DNA of 64,000 nucleotides from Liopterus haemorrhoidalis. Its lineage: Eukaryota > Arthropoda > Insecta > Coleoptera > Dytiscidae. Below are positions 42,385 to 53,325 of this stretch, piece after piece. Below the pieces are notes generated by a model. The model was not told the DNA's origin, did not search any database, and saw nothing but the letters and a program-made list of their open reading frames with translations. The position numbers and the translations under genes are program-made. The stretch spans positions 36,486,301-36,550,300 of the forward strand of contig OZ020622.1 in NCBI GenBank assembly GCA_963971575.1, given 5' to 3'. Each line of letters starts with the position of its first letter. Within the stretch, counting starts at the first letter, position 1.

Positions 42385-42865
42385 TAAAAAATCAGCTGTG
42401 GCCACCACAGGACCGACCGCCATCATAAAGTAATTGTATAAAATACATTCTAGCAGCAGAGTAGAAATAACTTGGCCCAATATTTTCTAACAGAGATATT
42501 ATTTATCATGACCATGGAAACGTTATATATAAGTATGAAAAAATTGAGAATTTTTAAAAATTTTACAAAAATTTTTCGAAATTTTTCGTTTTATCTAAAA
42601 ACGTCTCAAATAAAAGTTATTAGTTATTGCATTTATAGCAACTTTTGTTAAATAAATGTTTTCGAAATATTTTTCTGTTGCTAAATATTCGCAAAAATCT
42701 TAAAATCGAAACGAGAAACTCCCATTTCTAGTCAACCGATTTTTACCAAAAGTTGATCAACTCGTGTCATTGATGTCAAAAGCTTAAATATGCAGTTTCA
42801 TAAAAATCCTTTTAGCCGAATTTGCTCTGCACGTGTACACAGACAGACGGACAGACAGACAGACG

Positions 42866-42932
<67 letters not shown>

Positions 42933-43078
42933 GGACGGACAGACAGACCGACAGACATCATGCTAAAAATAGTCAAAACGTTATGTAGGGACCTCAATTC
43001 GTGGAGATCCATCGAAATCTCGAAATGTCAAAATCGGTATGATCACAATACCTCCCTTATATATGTTGGCGGTCGGTA
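42385..43078 (-). mobile_element. Rep-B copy 3 (complete)
   Basis: Starts AATCAGCTGTGGCCACCACA, microsatellite (ACAG/ACGG)n at 42838-42953, ends ATATATGTTGGCGGTCGGTA. This uninterrupted copy shows that the two pieces at 27037-27194 and 28688-29140 belong together. Confidence 0.9.
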
Positions 43079-43088
43079 AAAATTGATA

Positions 43089-43138
43089 TGAAGTGTCAAT
43101 TTGTACACATTTCAAGATTTTGTAGGTATCTAGTGACA
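43089..43138 (+). repeat. Rep-N motif
   Basis: AGTGTCAATTTGTACACATT, then TCAAGATTTTGTAGGTATCT: a divergent Rep-N copy. Confidence 0.5.
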
Positions 43139-43206
43139 ACAAATTTCGGGTATACGTAAAATAAAATTTAATAACTTTTGAAAAAAAATAATTTATGAAC
43201 TGCCAT

Positions 43207-43403
43207 ACAACTCAGAGCAGTGGTTCTCAAACTTTTTACCGACCGCCAACATATACATATAATGTGATCATACCGATTTTAGGATTTCGAGATTTCGATA
43301 AATCTCCACGAATTGAGGTCCCTACATGCTGTCCTTCTGTCTGTCTGTCCGTCTGTCTGTCTGTCTGTCTGTCTGCCTGTCTGTCTGTCTGTCTGTCTGT
43401 CTA

Positions 43404-43492
<89 letters not shown>

Positions 43493-43503
43493 ATGTCTGT
43501 CTG

Positions 43504-43578
<75 letters not shown>

Positions 43579-43637
43579 GCCTGTCTGTCTGTCTGTCTGT
43601 TTGTCTGCCTGTCGGTCTGTGTACATGTGCAGAGCAA
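43207..43637 (+). mobile_element. Rep-B fragment with 290-bp (CTGT)n tract
   Basis: GCAGTGGTTCTCAAACTTTT (a hAT-type end) runs into TACCGACCGCCAACATATAC and the 5' part of Rep-B; the tetranucleotide tract fills 43333-43621, then TGTACATGTGCAGAGCAAAT. The half beyond is missing and joins a Tigger remnant. Protein-like frames through the tract are artefacts. Confidence 0.85.
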
Positions 43638-43978
43638 ATTTGCTCTATTTAGAAAATGTGAAAAAAATTTGGCCAGAATGCATAAAAACTAATGATCCTG
43701 AAGTTGGTTCTCTTTCTGAAATTCGACAAACCATATTGAACCTAGCAAATGATCTTGGTTTTGAGGATTTGGAAGAAGGTGATGTGCTTGATTTACTAAA
43801 TGCTGATAGAGAACCCCTTTCACACGAGGAACTCATCCAATTAGAAGCAGAACGAGCACTTGATGAGGAGCCAGAGCCTGCTGTATGCAAACAGCTAACA
43901 TCAAAAAACTTGTCGAATGCGCTTTCTTATTTCGAACAAGGAATAAACATTCTTCTTCAAAATGATGCGATCTTTTAG
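43638..43978 (+). pseudogene. Tigger-like transposase C-terminal domain
   Basis: Reads LLYLENVKKIWPECIKTND, then LGFEDLEEGDVLDLLNADRE, PLSHEELIQLEAERALDEEP and LSNALSYFEQGINILLQND: the KK.W......, d..dl.ewl......lt.eel..., paired-helix tail of Tigger proteins. No DDE upstream; starts abruptly at the Rep-B edge. One intact frame to TAG at 43978. Confidence 0.8.
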
Positions 43979-44769
43979 AAAAGAATGCGACAAATTCCGT
44001 GCGATTTATCTCGCGTTCGACATTTTCATGCGAGATTCGAGAACAGCACTCTCCAGGTCTCTCTTTTTAGTGACAAACCTACTCCCCTATGAGCACACAA
44101 ACTCCGGTGGGCCCGTAATTTTAATATTATGAAATATCGCTTCTGTTGCAAAATAAATTCCTATAGCGTTACATAATAAAACTGGAAATTCATTCTAAAT
44201 TACATGTTACAAAAAACCGACATAATTATTTCCGCGAACTTTTTTTTCCTTTTAATAATTTATAATTTTTTACAAAGATATGCATTGAATTTTCTTACGG
44301 TAACTATCTTCCAATCTACAATTAATAACAATAAATATATTAAATTATGAATGCTTTCACTGCAATTTGCAATTATTGTGTTATTGAATTAAACGTCATT
44401 GCATGTTTGCAAACATTCAACTCGAATTCATTTATATGAGAGTGTTCCGTTACAATTATATGTTTATCGTGTTATTTCATCACGCGCTATCAATTTACAC
44501 CATTCTTAGGACAGATAAATGTTGTATAATTGCATAAACATTGCATTTTATAAAATACCTACATACCTACATACTTTTAGAATTTGGTGGTTTCCTGGTA
44601 GAACGATTGTGTACTGAGAGTGTTGAGATTATTTCGATAAAATTACCCGAAAAAATATCTAGATTTAGTGTGAGTATGTTATTTTCTATCCACATAACCG
44701 CCTTCGTTATCAGAGCTGGGAATATCTACAGTGAATTTATTTTTTAATGCAACATGTACTATATTATTA
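43979..44769. other. No recognisable gene
   Basis: AT-rich with a decayed continuation of the Tigger fragment to about 44060. Nothing else. Confidence 0.5.
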
Positions 44770-45641
44770 CCATGGATACAGTTTTTGACAGCAATATAAA
44801 TCGTGTTCATTTTCATTTGCAACATAGACAATTAGTGTGTATACTTTTGCTCATTGCTGATTTGAAAATTATTCAACATGTATACAGATGAAGAAAAAAT
44901 AATGATGGTAACTTGGTATAACTCCCAAATGAGTTTAAGAGAAGTTTCTGCTGTATTTAGTGCAACTTATCCAGATCGGCCAATACCAAATCCCTCTACA
45001 ATTTCAAGACTAGTTAATAAATTTCATCGCGACGGATGTCTTAAGTCAAAACATAATAAAACCAGTGGCGAAGGAAGACCTCCGCTAGACTTGCCCTCCC
45101 ATAAAAAAAATAATAATAATAAAAAAATTATAATTTTTTTTTAAATTTTAAAAAAGATTTAGGTAAATCTTCAAAAATACATCAAATTATGTCCTATACA
45201 ATTTTTTGTCCAAGGCTTGGTTTACTAGTTACGAATTTTTTTAAATTTTAATGTTTAATAACTTCCGTTTCCGGTTTCGGATTTTAATAAAAAACTAATA
45301 ATAGGGTTCTTCCCAATTATTAGGAGAATTTTTTCGTACCAGAACGAACTCTTTAAGTTAAACCGTTTTTGAGTTATCGTGTATACACACAGACACACAG
45401 AAACACAGACACAAACACATACGGACGGCACTTCGAAAATAGGTTTTTTGGATTCCCTGGAAAATTTTCGCGATTACAATACTTGCCCCTTATATATTAA
45501 GGTCGGGCAAGTAAAAAGAACAACATCCCACCTGCTTACAGAAGAGACACAGTTGGAAATATTATTACAAGTGGAAGAAAACAATCAAACTTAATCAATT
45601 GCACAAACCGTTGGTATCAGTATTGGATCTGTTTTTAACTT
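44770..45641 (+). mobile_element. Tc1/mariner copy 2, truncated and interrupted by Rep-A
   Basis: Left end CCATGGATACAGTTTTTGAC with TA at 44768-44769, then the same MYTDEEK frame (44878) as copy 1. Rep-A lies at 45061-45515; coding resumes with AACAACATCCCAC (copy 1 position 2143) and ends at ...GGATCTGTTTTTAACT (45641), where a Tc1 fragment is joined. The right end is missing. Confidence 0.9.
45061..45515 (-). mobile_element. Rep-A copy 3 (complete, nested)
   Basis: CCAGTGGCGAAGGAAGACCT to AGGTCGGGCAAGT, with (ACACAG)n at 45386-45420. The uninterrupted copy at 2121-2150 shows insertion into a run of A. Confidence 0.92.
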
Positions 45642-47079
45642 GGTATCGCATCAATACCTTCGTTATCCAGCCAGTTCGTTACAATTCGCGCAACATGTGG
45701 CCGGGCATTATCCTGGGCAAGATGAAACTGATCACCAACAGTACCACGAAATGGACGCACAATAGGTTGAAGAATATTATCCAAATATTGTGCTGTTAAA
45801 AATCCATTGGGAAAAACGAGATCAGTTCTACCGTCAATAATTATCCCACCCCATGCCATAACAGTACCACCTCTGTAACTGTGAACTTCCTGGACGTGTC
45901 TCAAACGTTCCAAATTACCGGATCTTCTCCATACCCTTGTTCGACGAGACTCTGGATGAATTCCAAATCTGGACTCATCAGTAAACAAAACTGTAGTCCA
46001 ATCATTATCACACCATTATTGAAAATTGTGACACCAGTGTAATCTTGCTCTGTGATTGCCTCTAGAGAGGGGTTGACATCTGATTGGTCGTCGAGATAGA
46101 ATATTAGCTTCGTGGAGACGATTTCTTACAGTATCGCGACTAACGGTTAAGTTATGCGCTCGCTGTAACTCCCTTACCAATTCGGGTGCTGTAATAGTAG
46201 GCTGTCATGACCTGCTGTAAAAATCTGTCTTGACCTGCTGTTGTACAGCAACTACGTCGCGGATGTTGTTCGGCCGAACTCCCTGTTTCCCTGGGTGCAT
46301 TCGAGTTGTACAGAGTAGAGCGAGCGCTGAGCGAACAGTTGATGGTGACGTCATGAATAGAGCACTAACGGAGCGAGCGTTCTTGTGACGTAATGTTTAT
46401 AAAATCTAACCCTACAATTTTAGGCGGCGTTTTTACTGTCTGATTAGTTCACGTCAGTCATGAATCAAAATTATATACGGTTTTTCCTTGATTTTTTTTC
46501 AATGATGAAATAAAATTAATTAAAAATTAAATAATAATTAATGAATTAATTTAATGAATTTTTTCCATTTTAATTTTATGCACGGTGTATTTCAATAATT
46601 TGATTGCTGTTTACAGAACGTCACAAATACATAAAATGGCCGTACTCTGTAGCCATAGACAAATAACAATATTATTTGTCTATTGTTATTTGTCTAAGGC
46701 TATTATTTTTATTTTATTTATAATTTAATTTTAAACTTTTATTTCTTTCCCGCCGTTCCCCCACTTTTTTAAGTCATACTCCATATGCTCGGTCTTAAAA
46801 CCCCGAACACATAGAGCGCACTCTAAATGCTCGCTCGATCGCAAAACGAATGCAATTGAGTGTACTCCGAGCGTCAAATCGAACACGTTTGAGTGTACAG
46901 AACGTGCTCGGAACGCTCGGAGCGTCAAATCGAATGTACCCCCTGCAACGTATCCATTGCCGACTGATGACAATTCGAGAAACTCCTATCCGCTTGGCTA
47001 CATCAACTTGCCTGACGCCAGCTTGGAGAAGTTCCACCGCACGATTCATCTCATGGATAGTTAAATGCTGTCGCTCCAT
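45641..47079 (-). pseudogene. Tc1 transposase, split by Rep-G and truncated before the third acid
   Basis: From ATG 47079: MERQHLTIHEMNRAVELLQA, then AKRIGVSRIVISRQWIRC (HTH). After Rep-G, QDRFLQQ, ELVRELQRAHNLTVSRDTVR and RARLHWCHNFQ, then VLFTDESRFGIHPESRRTRV (first D) and FHLAQDNARPHVARIVTNWL (second D). The DD34E third residue and 3' end are missing at the 45641 junction. An in-frame stop and shift occur near 46010-46210. Tc1 proteins insert at TA. Confidence 0.9.
46293..46941. mobile_element. Rep-G copy 2 (TSD CCT)
   Basis: GGGTGCATTCGAGTTGTACA to CAAATCGAATGTACCC, with CCT at 46290-46292 and 46942-46944. Removing it and one CCT makes the flanking Tc1 reading continuous (ISRQWIRC-RETGSSAEQ), which fixes the ends exactly. 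Confidence 0.93.
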
Positions 47080-47221
47080 TATTAAAAAACAATGCCACTA
47101 CTTAAAAACACTTCATTTATTAATTTAATTTTTTTTAATTTATTGTACAAAACAAAAATTGTACAAAGATTCCATACACATACATTTATAATTACAGCAA
47201 AAAATTTGCAAACACAATATA

Positions 47222-47351
47222 AATATATATACATATATATATATATATACACATACATATATACATGTGCATACATACACATATATATATATATATATAT
47301 ACATGTGCACATATACACATACATACACATACACACACACATATATATAGA
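47222..47351. repeat. TA/CA/ACATA microsatellite
   Basis: Mixed AT, ACAT and AC repeats adjoining the 3' side of the LINE on -. On the - strand it reads TATATATGTGTGTG, so it may be the LINE's simple-repeat tail or its target. Confidence 0.7.
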
Positions 47352-47611
47352 AGAAAAAGAGACAATAATTTAACAATTTATCATAATTGTCCTATATAAA
47401 CTTCCAAGAAGGGCTAAGCTAGAAGCTTGTCGCCCCACTCGGAAGAAAAATATCTTATATTTAACAAATACTTATATCTCATATGTCGAATCGGGCGCTA
47501 AGAACTATTGGTATTTGATAATTTACGGATATTAATATTTTTGAAAGAGAAAAAAAGTCATATTTATCTTATTATTTATATGTACTTATTGATTATTATT
47601 TATTTTTCTTT
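47352..47611 (-). other. Likely 3' UTR of the LINE
   Basis: Follows the stop on - and leads into the microsatellite at 47351. AT-rich, no coding. Confidence 0.5.
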
Positions 47612-50521
47612 TTAAGAAAATAAATCTGAAATTTTGTTATTGACCTGCGTTTTTACAACAGATTTAATACTTTTCATGTAAGTAAAATAACTAAATCTTA
47701 ATACATTTGTAAAATCACACTCATTAGTTAAAAAGTTATACACTTTGGGGATGTAATACAAGAAGTTTGACTGTCCTACTGTTTTCCTGGCATGAAAATG
47801 GAGACATTGTCCTAACACAGCTGCTCTTGTTTTGTAGTCATGTTCAGCTAATACAACAATGTTCATGTGTTTGTATTTATAAATAAATTTAGCTATCGAG
47901 ATGAAATATAATTCTTTTATATTGAACAATTCAGCTTCTTTATAAAGCGTCATTGTAGAGTAACGATACGGTTTTTTAAAGATTATTTTAAGTATCATGT
48001 TTTGTACTGTCATTACTCTCTTTAGGGTTGTTGGTAGAGCAGCACCCCAAACCATCAAGCCATACGACAGCACTGACTGTATAAATCCGAAATAAATAAT
48101 TTTAAGCGACTTAGAGTCTGTAAAATTTCTAAGACCTCTAAACAAATGACTGATTTTTCTGATTTTATTTACAACATACGTAATATGACTGTCCCATTTT
48201 AAATGACAATCAATGTAAATACCCAAATATCTTATATATTCCTTTCTATTGATAGAGATGTTACAGTCACAGTTTTGCAACGTGCATATTTTTTCATGTA
48301 TTATTATATTCTGTATATTCGGGTATAGTTTTTTATTACAAGAAAAAGTTATGAAATTAGTTTTGTTATAATTTAAGGTAAGATAGTTATTATCTAACCA
48401 GTCTTTAATTAATGTCATTTGCTTAGAAGTTCTATCAATTACATCCTGCCAATTAGCTCCAGAAATATATAAAACCGTGTCATCGGCATAGCACGTGAGG
48501 TTAGAGCTACCCAGATTAATGTTAAGAAGATCATTAATATAAATTAAAAACATCAAAGGACCCAATACAGAGCCTTGCGGCACACCGCATTTTACTTTTT
48601 GAGGATCACTAAACACACCATTTACCTTAACTCTTTGTTCTCTATCCGACAAATAACTTTTTATAAATTTAAGAGGAAGGCCTCTAACTCCATATAATTC
48701 AAATTTATCAAAAAGAATTGAATGATTAACCGTGTCAAATGCTTTAGCTAAATCTAAAAATACAGCAATACTTGGAATCGTATTATCTAGGTTTTTGTAC
48801 ACTTTTGACACAAAATCAATCATAGCATCTTCAGTTCCCAAACCCGCTCTAAAACCAAACTGTTGCTGAGAGATACAATTATTACTACTGAGAAAACCAT
48901 AAAGTTGTTTTTTGATTATTTTTTCGAAAATTTTTGAAATGCAGGGTGTCAAAGTTATAGGACGATAGTTACATACGCTATCAAAATTTCCACTTTTATG
49001 AATGGGGATGACTACGGCTGATTTTAATATCATTGGAAAATAGGCATTCTCAATAGATCTATTAAATAAGTAAGCTAGAGGTTTTGCGACATAGATTGAT
49101 ACTGCCTTCATTACTCTAGAATTTATAATGTCGCTGGACGAAGATTTGATTTTCAAGGAATTTATAACTAGTATCACATCGTTTTCATCAACAGGTGACC
49201 AAAAAAAAGAATCTCTAACAGGGGTAATATCATTTTTATAATTATCATTTATATTGGAAATCTTGTTCGAGAGTTGCTCAGCCATATTAATGAAATAATT
49301 GTTAAATTCGTTAGCTATATTTTCATAATCATTTATCTCTTCACCCGCTTCATTAATTATGGAATTAATCTGATTATGCTCCACTCCCAAATTACCAGCC
49401 TCTTTTGATAACTGCCATAGTTCCTTTGCACTTTTACATCTATCAAATTTCTTTTTATAAAATTTCTTTTTCGCTTCTCGCGTCAAAGAATTAACAAAAT
49501 TTCTCAAATTTTTATAATCTGAAAACGCAATTCTATCGTTTTTGTTTTTTAAATATATCTTATGCATTTGATCTCTAAGTTTAATGAAAGACAACAGATT
49601 TTTTGTTACCCAAGGTTTCTTAGCATTTTTAGAAGTTTTTCGTAACTTTTTATTAATTGTGCTCGATGTTATATACTGATTTAAAATTTTTATAAAATTA
49701 CTGAATTGTGTTTCAATGTTGTCCTTATTGTTGTATATTATCTTCCATTTTTCGTTCAATATTTTATCAATTAATTTAGGATACTGAATTAGCTTAACTA
49801 CATTATTGTCTTCCTTTTTACTATTATTTTCTTTCCTACCGATATTCATATTTAATATTATTGGGAAGTGATCTGAGATTTTCACGGCAGTTACAATTGG
49901 CAATATATCGGAAACTGAAATTTTTGTTTTAATAAAAAAATGATCAATACAAGATTTGCTGAATTGATCAATACGAGTTGGTTGTTTTATACAAGAAAAG
50001 AAACCATGTGTATACATTATGTTAAGATATCTGTCGGCTATATTATCTTGCCCGTCCTCCAAAATATCTATATTTATATCACCAGCTATTATTTCGTTAT
50101 CACCTTTGCAATGGTCAAAAATGTACTTTTCTAAGATGTTTAGAAAATCATTAGTATTGTATGAATGTCTTCTATAAATAGAAGTTATAGTGAACAGATG
50201 TTTATAAATATTTATTGTAATGCGCAAGAATTTAAAATCATTTATTTCAATAATTACACAATTATGTGGTATATCAGATTTAACATACATAATCACCCCA
50301 TCACATTTATTGTATCTGCTATTATTATAATAGATTGTATAACCCGGTAAATTTAGATATTCTGTATTGCAATTCCAAGTTTCGGTTAAAATTATTAGGT
50401 CAAATTTAGGACATATTTCCATGAGCAGTTCAAGATCAACAATATGACAATGCAAACTTCTTATTAATATAAACGTTTTAAATTGTATTAAAATGAAATA
50501 TGTGATCAATCTACGGATCAT
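47612..50521 (-). CDS. CR1/Jockey-group LINE ORF2 (endonuclease-reverse transcriptase), intact frame
   Basis: 969 codons without a stop. APE-type endonuclease at residues 30-225: DLIILTETW (catalytic E47), IIAGDINIDIL (147-150), KISDHFPI (SDH 216-218). Linker 226-440. Reverse transcriptase about 495-770: VVIPIHKSGN, CNYRPITLTPCISKIFEK, FLDLAKAFDTVNH (589-600), GVPQGSVLGP, CYADDTVLYISG (YADD 678-681). The end has YIRYLGIYIDCHLKWDSHIT, FRGLRN and CLHFHARKTVGQ. No RNase H. Length suits ORF2 of this group though the endonuclease N terminus is slightly short (the first strand begins at IRSLHCHI), hinting that the true start or a few residues are lost. No ORF1 is recognised upstream (50522-51960 holds a Harbinger). 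The longest intact frame in the window. Confidence 0.9.
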   Translation of the reverse strand: MIRRLITYFILIQFKTFILIRSLHCHIVDLELLMEICPKFDLIILTETWNCNTEYLNLPGYTIYYNNSRYNKCDGVIMYVKSDIPHNCVIIEINDFKFLRITINIYKHLFTITSIYRRHSYNTNDFLNILEKYIFDHCKGDNEIIAGDINIDILEDGQDNIADRYLNIMYTHGFFSCIKQPTRIDQFSKSCIDHFFIKTKISVSDILPIVTAVKISDHFPIILNMNIGRKENNSKKEDNNVVKLIQYPKLIDKILNEKWKIIYNNKDNIETQFSNFIKILNQYITSSTINKKLRKTSKNAKKPWVTKNLLSFIKLRDQMHKIYLKNKNDRIAFSDYKNLRNFVNSLTREAKKKFYKKKFDRCKSAKELWQLSKEAGNLGVEHNQINSIINEAGEEINDYENIANEFNNYFINMAEQLSNKISNINDNYKNDITPVRDSFFWSPVDENDVILVINSLKIKSSSSDIINSRVMKAVSIYVAKPLAYLFNRSIENAYFPMILKSAVVIPIHKSGNFDSVCNYRPITLTPCISKIFEKIIKKQLYGFLSSNNCISQQQFGFRAGLGTEDAMIDFVSKVYKNLDNTIPSIAVFLDLAKAFDTVNHSILFDKFELYGVRGLPLKFIKSYLSDREQRVKVNGVFSDPQKVKCGVPQGSVLGPLMFLIYINDLLNINLGSSNLTCYADDTVLYISGANWQDVIDRTSKQMTLIKDWLDNNYLTLNYNKTNFITFSCNKKLYPNIQNIIIHEKICTLQNCDCNISINRKEYIRYLGIYIDCHLKWDSHITYVVNKIRKISHLFRGLRNFTDSKSLKIIYFGFIQSVLSYGLMVWGAALPTTLKRVMTVQNMILKIIFKKPYRYSTMTLYKEAELFNIKELYFISIAKFIYKYKHMNIVVLAEHDYKTRAAVLGQCLHFHARKTVGQSNFLYYIPKVYNFLTNECDFTNVLRFSYFTYMKSIKSVVKTQVNNKISDLFS

Positions 50522-50820
50522 ATACTGAATAAAATGTGTAATTTGTATTTGTTTTTTTTTTGTTGGTTATTGTTTTTACTTGTTTTCCATAGCCGCCTAC
50601 TCATAATTGCCTACTTTAATTGAAATACAACATTAAATGTACAATAAGCAATATATTTTCATATTTTTTTCAATATCCCTAGGCTTTTCCGATGTGTGTA
50701 CATAAAATCGCTGAGATGTCTGTCAGATGTCCTTCCAGAGGTTTTTAGCGTACTTCCCGGTGACCTAGAAAGTTTGGCATGCGGTTTTCTGGGAACATTC
50801 TTAAGATGTGAAAAATCTAA
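50522..50820. other. LINE 5' flank
   Basis: No coding. An A/C-run next to the LINE start; the junction with the Harbinger element is at 50820. Confidence 0.4.
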
Positions 50821-51958
50821 TGGTGCGATTATGGTCCAACATGTAAATCTTACATAATTTAAGGCTAAATGAATCTTTAACTTCGACTGTTAAATTATTT
50901 AAAATTTTGCTATTATGGTCAACTAAATTTAAATACTTCAGCTACAGAATTGTGACCTTGTTAGAGGCTAATTAAGTAACGTTCAGCTGAGCATTGTCTG
51001 TCTCTGTCTGTGCGCATTGAATAAAGAGAGAAAGCAATAGTAAAGACATGTTAATTTAGTGTTTTTAGTGCTGGCTGTCAGAACATATAACGTGATATAA
51101 CCAAAAAATTAATATCTTTATTTATTGAAGAAAAAACAAAAAAATACATAGCAAAATGAATTCAATGTACATAATTTATTAAAACATGTTTATAATATTT
51201 ACCCAAAAATAATAAATAGTAAAAGTATAATTTTAAGATAAAAATGTATGTTCATAGGTAATTTTCATACAAAATAACACACATGGCTTAAGCGATTCGT
51301 AATGAGCCTGCATACTTGGTTTATAGCTTTGCTTAAACTACTCGGGCTCATGCAATTAAAAATGGAGTTCCCCACAGGTTTTTGGTCAGAACCAGTTGCC
51401 AAAAAGTTGATAGTTCCTAACACTTTGAGATGTAGTGGAAGTTCGTCTTGCCTTGCAGGTTGTCCATTATGTAGTGGTTGCAAAATTTCGTAGAGAATCA
51501 TTTCTTTTGACAGCCGAAAAAAATTTCTAAACCTCTCATTACCCATTTCAAATGAATTTTCTGTGTCTCTTGTAAATCTTCGTTCTATGCGAAGATTGTT
51601 CCTAAAAATATAAAGTACATATTTTTGATAAATTATAATGTTTATAAATTTATCTTTTATTACCTGTTGTCATCTTCCTCGGCAATTAAATGAACTAAAA
51701 CATGAATCAATTCCATTTTCTTGTAAATAAAAATTTTTAACTTTAAATAAAATTTTAGGAAACGTTACAATCTGATCCAGTGTCAAACATAACCTCAAAT
51801 TTAGTGCTATAAAGAGATATATCTGGCTGTAGCTTAAAGAAAAATTTAAGGATTTATTTAACGTTAAATGGTGACCGTAATTGCACTTCACGCTAAAGCC
51901 TGTGACCTTCACATTTACAGAGCTTAAATATTTAACTGAAATGACCATAATCGAACCA
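50821..51958 (-). mobile_element. PIF/Harbinger element 2
   Basis: Left TGGTGCGATTATGGTCCAAC; right, in complement, TGGTTCGATTATGGTCATTT. Flanks TAA (50818-50820) and TTA (51959-51961) fit a TWA site with one change. CTATTATGGTCAACTAAATT is repeated subterminally (50928). The 5' half of a HARBI1-like gene is on -. Confidence 0.75.
51265..51716 (-). pseudogene. HARBI1-like transposase, exons 1-2, truncated
   Basis: Exon 1 ATG 51716-51664: MELIHVLVHLIAEEDDN. A 62-bp intron with GTAATA donor and TTTTTAG acceptor spans 51663-51602. Exon 2 from 51601 reads RNNLRIERRFTRDTENSFEM, FRNFFRLSKEMILYEILQPL, LKVLGTINFLATGSDQKPVG and MSPSSLSKAINQVCRLI, the region leading to the Harbinger DDE domain. The frame ends at 51265 before any catalytic acid. 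Confidence 0.8.
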
Positions 51959-52377
51959 TTAAACCTAGAAAATTAAAAAAGGGAGCGAGCCTGCGACCCA
52001 AAAAAGTTCCCATGTTATCTTAATGGAACAAAAAAACGAAGTTTGTTCGATTGCGTTGAAATTCAATATCTGGGGGTGTTCGAGGTTTTCAGGGGGCTAA
52101 AATTTGATTGAAAGGAACATCCTCTTAACAAGAACATAGCTGCGTATCTATAATACTAACATTACTCTTATAAATACGCAGCTTAGACGTCAGCACATAT
52201 GGTTAACATAATACATACGTTATTTAGTACAAATTTATTCCGTAGAATAGTGTTTTACCTTGAATTTAGTGGGCTTTTTGTGACGTCACGGTCCTTTTTG
52301 AACAGCCTATATAATACTGATGAACATGCACTGTCGGTTTGTTAAAAAATATGATATTTTCATTTTTCAGTGTTTTT
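51959..52377. other. No recognisable gene
   Basis: Contains GGGAGCGAGCCTGCGACCC and a TATAATACTAACATTACTCT stretch; no paired ends. Confidence 0.4.
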
Positions 52378-52397
52378 ATTTGCCAGACCTTAATATA

Positions 52398-53325
52398 CAA
52401 GGTGTCTCAAAAGAAATTTTATATTTATTTAGCTTACTGCGTGAACGCAACGTATCCGAGGGGCGCGGGGGTTATGTCAATCGGTAGCCTGGCTCTTGGG
52501 AATTCAGTCGCTATGGAGCGTTTCTCGGGAGCAGACCGCGCGTTATGCGTGCGAGAGTTTTACAAAAACGGTGATTCGCCGACTGTAGCGCGTAGAAAAT
52601 TCTGCAGTATTCGAGGTTTTCGCCACTTAAATGATGCGCCAAGCATTCCTCTCATTTGACATTGGGTTAAAAAGTTTGAAGAGACTGGTACAACGCTGGA
52701 TAAATCAAAATCCGGGCGACCTAGGTCATCAAGAACGGTTGAAAACGTGGAGAATGTTAATCAGTCTGTTTACCGACGACCCGAACCTTTCAATTCGGAA
52801 GCGCGCAAGTGCTTTAAATGTGCATAGATCATCATTACATCGCATTATGCACAAAGACCTAAAGCTGCACCCCTACAAAATTCAATTGGTGCAAGAATTA
52901 AAGCCCCAAGATGCCAGTCAGAGGCTTAATTTCGTAAATTTTCTCAGGCAAATTGATCTCCCGGAGAGGTGACATAAATTGGCCTCCACGCAGTCCAGAT
53001 TTAACCCCTATGGACTTTTTCCTATGGGGTTATCTTAAATCTAAAGTTTACGCCAATAAACCGACTTCACTGGCGCATTTGAAAGAAAATATCCGTCACG
53101 AAATGGCAGGCATCCCTGAGTCCACCTGCCAAGACGTCATGAGTAATTTTACTGTTCGATTAAATGAGTGCCGAGAACGCGAGGATCTACATTTAGACGA
53201 TATTATTTTTAAGAAATAAATCCCCAAAAAGTGTATTTTAATAATTAATAAACATTTTTTCTATATACGGCTTACTTTTTTTTTAACCGATCCACTAAAT
53301 ATAAAATTTCTTTTGAGACACCTTG
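52398..53325 (+). mobile_element. mariner-type element, internally deleted
   Basis: Perfect ~28-bp inverted repeats start CAAGGTGTCTCAAAAGAAAT. TA at 52396-52397 and 53326-53327. The coding middle is deleted. Confidence 0.93.
52514..53219 (+). pseudogene. mariner-type transposase with catalytic core deleted
   Basis: MERFSGADRALCVREFYKNG (HTH start), HWVKKFEETGTTLDKSKSGR and DDPNLSIRKRASALNVHRSS occur in changing frames. After ...RLNFVNFLRQI the sequence jumps at about 52965 to INWPPRSPDLTPMDFFLWGY (third D) and ends REDLHLDDIIFKK. The first two Asp blocks are gone, an in-element deletion, plus shifts near 52600-52740. Confidence 0.85.

Noticed and set aside
43333..43621. CRISPR-like array
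   Set aside because: Uniform 4-base repeats without spacers, in an insect-type genome.
43195..43978. Long frames rich in Cys-Leu-Ser-Val across 43195-43692 and 43313-43978
   Set aside because: They are translations of the (CTGT)n microsatellite in Rep-B; only the part after 43638 is real (Tigger tail).
47082..47376. Tyr/Ile/Cys-rich frames at 47082-47376
   Set aside because: Translation of the TA/CATA microsatellite.
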